Of a DNA stretch of 64,000 nucleotides, positions 58,127-64,000 are shown in pieces (within the stretch, counting starts at the first letter, position 1; each line of letters begins with the position of its first letter). Made by a program: the position numbers and the translations under genes. The DNA is from Proteles cristata cristata (Eukaryota > Chordata > Mammalia > Carnivora > Hyaenidae), in NCBI GenBank assembly GCA_017311185.1, contig JAESUZ010003105.1, positions 124,001 to 188,000 on the forward strand, given 5' to 3'. Below the pieces are notes generated by a model. It saw only the letters and a list, made by a program, of their open reading frames with translations, made no database searches and was not told where the DNA came from.

Positions 58127-59436
58127 TGGTAATGCCAGAATCCTGCTGGAATTCTGGAATCTCAAGGACATTTAAGAAACTGAGAAAAGCCAAGACTCTT
58201 TTTAGAAGGTAGGATGAGTGAAAGGTAAGAGCACTTGCTAATGAGTGCTTCCTGCCCCCCCCTTCCCCTATCATATCCTATTTGTCCTTATTCATTTGCA
58301 ACCTAATTTCTTTTAGACTATTATTAATTCATCCAACATACAAATATTTAATGAGTATTGGTGACATAAGAAGAAATGAGGGCTGACACCTGAGAGTGGA
58401 AAAGAAGGGATGTGTCTAGTTCCCATGCAGGAGTGCCAGCCAAAAGGGTGACTTAGGGCACTACCTGGAGTGGACAGAGCTATAGAGGGTGTCCAAAGAA
58501 CTTGGGCCAGAGAGCTTGTATCATCAACCAAATCCAGGGACAAGTTTGAGGCTTAGACAGCAGAAGCCTGTGAGGGGATGAATAATAGAGATAGAAGACC
58601 AAGAACAAAGGCATGATGGTGAGGGAGCCAGTACTTGGGTGTGAATAGCGTGGAGAAGTATGAAACTCCTCCCACAGGGAATGAGCTCCATACTATGTAA
58701 AGGCTGGCAGTGGCTAGGCCTGAGGAGAGATTCAGGGTTCATGTGCATAGAACATATTTTTTTGTAACTATGGGCCTATTTTCTTTGCTCAGGGCATTGA
58801 CAGAGATGACCTGTGCTGTGTGATTATTGGATTAGAGTTGTTGGATTTGGCAGGAGATAACTGACATCTTCTCCAATTACAAAGCCCTCTCGCCCCATGT
58901 AAAAGGAGAGGAATAGAGTTGCCATGGAAGTATGGCTCTTTCCATACCAACCCGAAGTTGCTGCCCATCTCCACCAAACTTCAGTAATTGAACAAGGCCA
59001 CACTTTGGGGGCAGGTAGAAGGAGAAGCAGGTGTCTATTGATAAGACCAGACGAAGTTTTTTTCCTGCTCAACTATCAAATTATTACATTATTATTGCAA
59101 GGCAGTGTGTAGCACTTATTCAGTATCTGTCATTTTCTTGTCTCTGGTCTCTGCCTTGGATTAGAACTAGATTTTATTAATTCGTAAATAAATTTAAAAT
59201 TATTAAGTAACTACTATAAATAATTAAATAATATTAATTAAAATTATTGATTTATTACTTTTGCTTTAAATACACAACAGCAGCTTGAGATACACACAAA
59301 ACTTAACAGTTGTTGCTTTGGAGAGGAAGAGTGGATGGGCAGGGAACAAAAGACTTACTTTCTCCAATGTATACCATTTTGTATATTTTGGATTTTGTAT
59401 CACGTGTATGTGTTACCTGTTAAAAATAAGTTAATT

Positions 59437-60075
59437 TCCATAAGATCCAGTAATACCACTGGCTTGTATTTACCCAAAGATAACAGAAACACTAATTCAA
59501 AAAGATATGTGCACCTCTATGTTTATTGTGGCATTGTTTACAAAGTCAAATTATGGAAATAGCCCAAATGTCCACGGATAGATCAATGGATAAAGAAGAT
59601 GTGATACACGCATGGGCGTGTGCGTGAACATGTGTGCACGCGCGTGCGCGAGCGCTCACGCGCGCGCGCATACACACACACACACACACACAGTAGAATA
59701 CTACTCAGCCATAAAAAGGAATGAAATTTTGCCATTTTGCAATAACATGGATAGATCTAGAGGGTATAATGCCAAGAGAAATAAATCAGTCAGAGAAAGA
59801 CAAATGTATGATTTCATTTATGTGTGGAATTTAAGAAACAAAACAGAGAAAAAAAGAGCAAACCAAAAAGCAGACTCTTAACTGTAGAGAACAAACAGAT
59901 GATTGCCAGAGGAGAGGTAGGTAAGGGGATGAGAGAAATAGGTGAAGAGGATTAAGAGTACCCTTACCATGATGAGCACTAAGTAAAGAACTGTTGAATC
60001 ACTATACTGTACACTTGAAACTAATATAACACTTTATGTTAACTACACTGGAATTTAAATTGAAAAAACAAAAAT
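59437..60075 (+). mobile_element. 5'-truncated sense L1 with perfect 13-bp TSD
   Basis: ORF2 end ('gaaatagcccaaatgtccac', 'gaatactactcagccataaa') and 3' UTR. TSD at 59424-59436 and 60076-60088. It contains an unusual CG/CA alternating tract (59608-59692). Confidence 0.93.
59608..59692. repeat. Alternating purine-pyrimidine, CpG-rich tract
   Basis: GTGTGCGTG, CACGCGCGTGCGCG, CACGCGCGCGCGCA and then (CA)n. Nearly continuous purine-pyrimidine alternation with around a dozen CpGs inside an L1 copy. Confidence 0.92.
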
Positions 60076-60238
60076 AAATAAGTTAATTAATTTTTGAAAG
60101 CTGCAGATTGACTTCTTTAGCATTTAATTTCCTAAATGAAAAAGATGTACCTGATCTGCCATTCTCTTTACCTCAAACCTACCAAGAATTTGCTTTTGTT
60201 AGTTTCTTCTAAGACAAACTATATTTTCCTTTCTCTAG

Positions 60239-60363
60239 GATGAGTTGAAATTACTTGGAAAGCAAGGAACCGCATTGCTGTCATGCATTCAAGAACCAGC
60301 CACCAAAAGTCCCACTAGCAAACTCAATCCCAATCAGCTAGAGAATGTAGCTACCATGGAAAG
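60239..60363 (+). CDS. MCF2L2: MCF2L2 internal exon (linker to spectrin-like region)
   Basis: 125 bp: 41 codons plus two bases of a split Arg codon (AG/G). Encodes DELKLLGKQGTALLSCIQEP and ends QLENVATMER. The GKQGTxLLSCIQEPATK wording is specific to MCF2L2 among its paralogues. Acceptor TTTCCTTTCTCTAG and donor AAG/GTGAGT are strong. Length is not a multiple of three, so skipping would shift the frame. Confidence 0.96.
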
Positions 60364-60935
60364 GTGAGTGAGAAAGGAGAGGATATATAGAACTCGATGA
60401 TCAAAACAAGCAAGAACAGCTACTACTGGGTCTTGCTGGGGTCAAGAAAAAATAGTATTTGAGACAACAAAGGCAAAAAGATGGTATCCATCTACAGAGA
60501 TCTTTTTGTAAGAATGCTGTCCCTCCCCTTTTGTGCATGCTTTCATCCTAGGATTTCAAAGGAGATGGTAGTATTTATTTTATCTTTATTTCTAAATAAC
60601 AGTTTGTTGGGTGCTGTACTTTACACACCTGTCATCTCAGGTAGAAAATAATAGGCACAGAGGTAAGGTTACCGGGGTACATTTGAAAGTACAGTAGCTG
60701 CATCTGAAATGAAGTTTCTACCTCATTCTGAAGGTGTCCTGATTGAAAAATGGAAAATGTGGGAGCCAGCTGAATGATGATAAAGTCATAAGTGACAGAG
60801 ACTTGTATAATAAGGAGATTCCCACAATTAATATCACTGACAAAAAATATAGGAGCTATCTACATAAGCCTACATAGACTTATGTGGCTGTCCTGATACT
60901 AACCACAATGTTACTTTCTCATTCTTTCTTGACAG
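60364..60935 (+). other. MCF2L2 intron, 572 bp
   Basis: No repeat or regulatory element recognised. Ends in TTTCTCATTCTTTCTTGACAG. Confidence 0.9.
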
Positions 60936-61050
60936 GTTATTACTTCAGTTGGATGAGACAGAAAAAGCCTTTAATGAGTTTTGGTCTGAGCATCACTTGA
61001 AGCTTAACCAATGCCTACAACTACAACACTTTGAGCACAATTTTCATGAG
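60936..61050 (+). CDS. MCF2L2: MCF2L2 internal exon (spectrin-like repeat)
   Basis: 115 bp: one base completing the split Arg codon, then 38 codons, LLLQLDETEKAFNEFWSEHH then LKLNQCLQLQHFEHNFHE. This amphipathic helix (LDETEKAFxxFWxxHxxKLxQCLQLxxFE) is the start of the spectrin repeat in DBL-family GEFs. The acceptor is good. The donor GAG/GTGTTA lacks consensus at +3 to +6 and is the weakest of the seven, yet the next exon continues exactly in frame. Its length is not a multiple of three. Confidence 0.94.
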
Positions 61051-61747
61051 GTGTTATTTTCTTGTTTAATAGAACTTCCTTTCATGTTTCAGTGACTTCT
61101 GGTTCTCTCTTCCCCCCTGAACAATGGATATTGAGTGTCCTCCCTAATCCAACCTCCTCCTTATATTCTTGCTTCCTCATTGATTATCTTCTTCCTTTTT
61201 CAGTGGGGTAGCAATGTTCTAGAATCCCATTTTCCTGTTGGCATACATGACATTTTGTGTATGGTTTGTCTTCCTTTTTTAAAAATGTTTATTTATTTAT
61301 TTCGAGAGAGAGTGTGTGCGCGAATGCACGTGCGTGCAAGTGGGGGAAGGGGCCAGGAAAAGGAGGGAGGGGCAGAGAGCAGAAGAGAGAATCCCAAGCA
61401 GGCTCTGCACTGGCAGCATGGGGTCCAATGAGGGGCTCAGACCCACAAACCATGAGATCATGACCTGAGCTGAAACTAAGAGTTGGATACTTAACTAACT
61501 TCCTTTTTGATTGACTGTAAAAGTAGCTTTACTATTTCATCTACATGTATCTCAGCACCACACTCCCCTCTCCACCCCCACCCCAAGCTTAATCTAAAAG
61601 CTAATAAGCTGTAAAAAAAAATGTATATGTAGATACATTAAAGTCCTGAATCCTTTCTGGATTTTCAAGTTTACTCAGTGTATACAAACCTATACTTCCA
61701 GAGAGATGCTCATGGCTTATTTCTGGATATTCTAATGTGTCTTCTAG
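61051..61747 (+). other. MCF2L2 intron, 697 bp
   Basis: Carries an antisense SINE at 61279-61498. The remainder is unassigned. Confidence 0.9.
61279..61498 (-). mobile_element. Antisense SINE lacking its head
   Basis: TTTATTTATTTATTT, GA/GTGTGCGCG-rich middle and B-box complement are present, but the copy stops at 'gttggatacttaactaac' without the last head bases, so it is 5'-truncated. 'cttcctttttt' at its left recurs at its right as 'cttccttttt'. Confidence 0.92.
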
Positions 61748-61867
61748 GTTAAGCGTACCCTAGACAATTTGTTGGCAGAGCAAGCAGAGTTTACAGACAT
61801 TGGAGACAGTGTGATACGTGTGGAGCAACTTCTTAAGGAACACAAAAAACTGGAAGGAGAAGGCCAG
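61748..61867 (+). CDS. MCF2L2: MCF2L2 internal exon (spectrin-like repeat)
   Basis: 120 bp, 40 codons in phase 0: VKRTLDNLLAEQAEFTDIGD then SVIRVEQLLKEHKKLEGEGQ. The AEFTDIGDSVxxVEQLLKEHKKLE helix continues the spectrin-like repeat. Acceptor AATGTGTCTTCTAG. The donor CAG/GTTTGT keeps G at +5. This is the last exon I can place. The rest of the spectrin-like region and the DH and PH domains should lie to the right of the window. Confidence 0.96.
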
Positions 61868-62574
61868 GTTTGTTTTTTTCCTGTTTTTATGGACTGGGAA
61901 GGAAGTTACTGTGGACAGTGACAGATCACGTCCACTCAATATTGTTGGAAGTTTGCTGAAGGACACAGAAATGTCCAAATCCTACCTTTTCTGTCACCAC
62001 ACTGCCACCCCAGGTAGGGGGAGGGTACCAGGAGACATGCCTGCTGGTAGAGAAGCAGCGTGAGGAAAGGTCACAGTGGGCACATTATTTTCTGGCAGGA
62101 TGTGGGTGTGGGAGTTGGTGGTAAGGAGGGGAAACTTGAAGCGGGGAAACCAGAAAAAAAGATAGCAACTAGTTTTATAACAAGCAGAATGGTAAGAAGG
62201 AAATTGGCTGACATCACTTCTGCTGCTACACGGAGCTGTTAAGGCTTTTTCCTTTTTCATGCCCCCAAAATTGTCAATATCAAACTTGTGAAAGAATATG
62301 TGTTTCACAATTGTCATACCAGAATTAGACAGTTTCCCAGATCTGCACACAAGTCAGCAGATAGGAGTGATTCTGTTTCAAGTCCTTACAAATTTGGGTT
62401 ATTACAAATTAAGAGAGCTGAGTCCTCTCTTTCCAGAGAAGTTCCTTTCTGCTATTCTTAAATTAGATTTTGTCTCTTGGGGACTATGTCCTTGATGATT
62501 AGCACTTCCTTTCTGAGCTAATCTATATGTATGTTTTCCAGATGGTAATTTTGCAATATTAGAGATTTGCTTCC

Positions 62575-62725
62575 CAAAGTGTGGTCCTCTGGCCAATGTG
62601 TAGGTGTCACCTGAGTGAGAACTTGTTAGAAATATGGAATCTCAGGCACCCCCCCCCACCTCAGATTCAGAATCTGCATTTTAATAAGATTTCCAGGTGA
62701 CTGACATGCACATTATAGTTAGAGA
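62575..62725. mobile_element. MER5A-like hAT fossil
   Basis: 'cttcccaaagtgtggtcctc', 'gtcacctgagtgagaacttg' and 'tcagaatctgcattttaata' fit MER5A. Confidence 0.8.
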
Positions 62726-63271
62726 CACGCCCCTCTCACCAAAGTAACAAATACAAACCAGGTTCACTCTGACCATAAGAGCTAGCTGGAGGTGCTTCTG
62801 CACAAGTGTGAACACATGGACCCACCTGTACACCCAGACTCTCATTCAAGAATATCATCCTTCCCTATGAGCCCTCCTTCTGTTATCAGTGATCATTTGA
62901 CAGCTAAACATTTTAGTTCTGTAGGCATGAATGATCAGAAACATTTATCAAGCAGTGGAAATATTGAATTTTGTGTACATAATGACTATGTATCTCTCAG
63001 ATTCCTCAAGACAGTCCCAATTTTATGTAATTTCAGTTTTTTTTTCAAGAGAGAACTCACTTTACTATATATTTTCACTTATATACATTCATATATTAGG
63101 GAAAAAAGCCTCACCAAGCCCAGTCCTTATATTCATGGCATATATATGAATGAAAATAGCTACTGACCTGAAGGAGTTCATTCATTACCAGGTATTCCTT
63201 GTCCTAGGTTCCATGGATATGGTGGCAAACAAGGTAATCAAAACCCTGCTCTCACTGGGTTTACATTCTGC

Positions 63272-63273
<2 letters not shown>

Positions 63274-63321
<48 letters not shown>
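63274..63321. repeat. (GA)24 microsatellite
   Basis: Uninterrupted GA dinucleotides, 48 bp, very probably length-variable between individuals. The Ser/Leu repeat frame on the '-' strand is an artefact of it. Confidence 0.97.
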
Positions 63322-63324
<3 letters not shown>

Positions 63325-64000
63325 AGAAAGTAATCCAATAAATACTAGTGTCAGATAATGACAACTGGTAGGAAGAAAATAACAAGATATAAGTGACTGA
63401 GGGTGCTACTTTAGCTCAGGCAATCAGGAAAGGTCTCTCTGAGAAGGTGTCCTTTGATCTGAACTCTGGATAGCCTTGTAAAGATTTGGGGAATAGCATA
63501 CAAGCCAGAGAAGTCTCAGGTGCGAAACTCTTGAGGCAAGAATGAGGCTAATGAGTTCAAGGAATGTGTCTGGAACTTAGGGAGCCAGGAAGGAACAAAG
63601 TGAGAGTGATGACAGTGAGGATTGCGTTTTATTTCAGTGGAATCCATTGGAGGGTAGTCTGGGTTTTGTTTTAAAATAGTTGGCTGGGTTGGCTGGATCT
63701 GCATGACTACATCCACTTTCTCTTTTCTGCCTACCTCCTTGGACTTTTGATCTTTGGTACATATTTTAGAGACTGCTGATCAGAGCTAGGGAAGAAACCT
63801 ATGGTCATGGGACAAAGGAAAGCTCTGTGAACCCATGATTCATCTTTCATGAGCAAAGTACCTGAAGACTAACCAGGTTTAAAAGACCAGGTAGACTAAC
63901 CCACTGCACATTTGTTTTACACATCCTGTGCCTTACTTATCCAGTTTTTTACTTATTTTCTAAAGGATGCAGTAGACCTATTTCTCTGCCTTTCGATGAA

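Larger units (their letters stand above)
52552..60238 (+). other. MCF2L2 intron, 7.7 kb
   Basis: 52552-54084 and 55926-57752 hold no recognised gene or repeat. Between and after lie an old sense L1 with three SINEs, a CA/AT tract (57753-58126) and a sense L1 (59437-60075). 58127-59423 is unassigned. Confidence 0.85.
61868..64000 (+). other. MCF2L2 intron, running off the window
   Basis: Contains a MER5A-like fossil (62575-62725) and a (GA)n tract (63274-63321). No further exon recognised up to the window end. Confidence 0.8.

Noticed and set aside
59608..59692. CpG island or promoter
   Set aside because: It is under 100 bp, is a dinucleotide-type repeat inside an L1, and has no flanking GC-rich sequence.
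63274..63321. CRISPR-like or protein-coding Ser/Leu repeat
   Set aside because: It is a pure GA microsatellite.
61868..64000. Next MCF2L2 exon in the last 2.1 kb
   Set aside because: No in-frame segment with AG/GT borders matched the expected continuation of the spectrin-like region.

Overview
This is a mammalian nuclear window, almost certainly from a cat-like carnivore (Feliformia). More than twenty copies of a tRNA-derived SINE share the head GGGGCGCCTGGGTGGCT, a B box of the form GGTTCGAGCCC, a (CT)n stretch and an AATAAA-rich tail. That is the felid CanSINE (SINEC_Fc type). The rest is typical mammalian intron: antisense L1 copies, MIR, hAT (MER5-like) fossils, MaLR LTRs and microsatellites. 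There are no bacterial genes, CRISPR arrays or operons.

The only protein-coding gene I can support is an internal part of MCF2L2 (DBL/DBS-family Rho guanine nucleotide exchange factor, '+' strand). Seven exons lie at 30830-30920, 33245-33364, 47647-47763, 52402-52551, 60239-60363, 60936-61050 and 61748-61867. They join into one open frame of 279 codons (838 nt) with AG/GT borders throughout. They encode the end of the Sec14/CRAL-TRIO-like domain, a linker and the start of the spectrin-like repeat region. The N-terminus and the catalytic DH-PH part lie outside the window. Positions 1-30829 hold no recognisable exon and are read as a large upstream intron.

Layout: 1-14.3 kb is intron with SINEs, an old L1 (6.7-9.8 kb), a polypyrimidine tract and two LTR fossils. 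14.3-21.5 kb is a full-length antisense L1 with its own target-site duplication (TSD), carrying a nested SINE and a nested 5S rRNA retropseudogene. 22.0-24.0 kb holds a DNA transposon with terminal inverted repeats, then an antisense L1 that appears to carry a 3' transduction. 24-35 kb is mixed old repeats with the first two exons. 35.9-44.6 kb is a cluster of mostly antisense L1 pieces. 44.7-64 kb has five exons, several SINEs, three sense L1 fragments, a 370-bp CA/AT-rich palindromic tract and a Z-DNA-prone tract.

I did not find a new multi-gene system. The most unusual items are the tailless 5S retropseudogene (with an empty paralogous site in the same window), the L1 3' transduction, a local duplication at 50.1/51.2 kb, and a non-consensus splice donor after the sixth exon. 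Repeat family names come from reading the sequence, without a library search.
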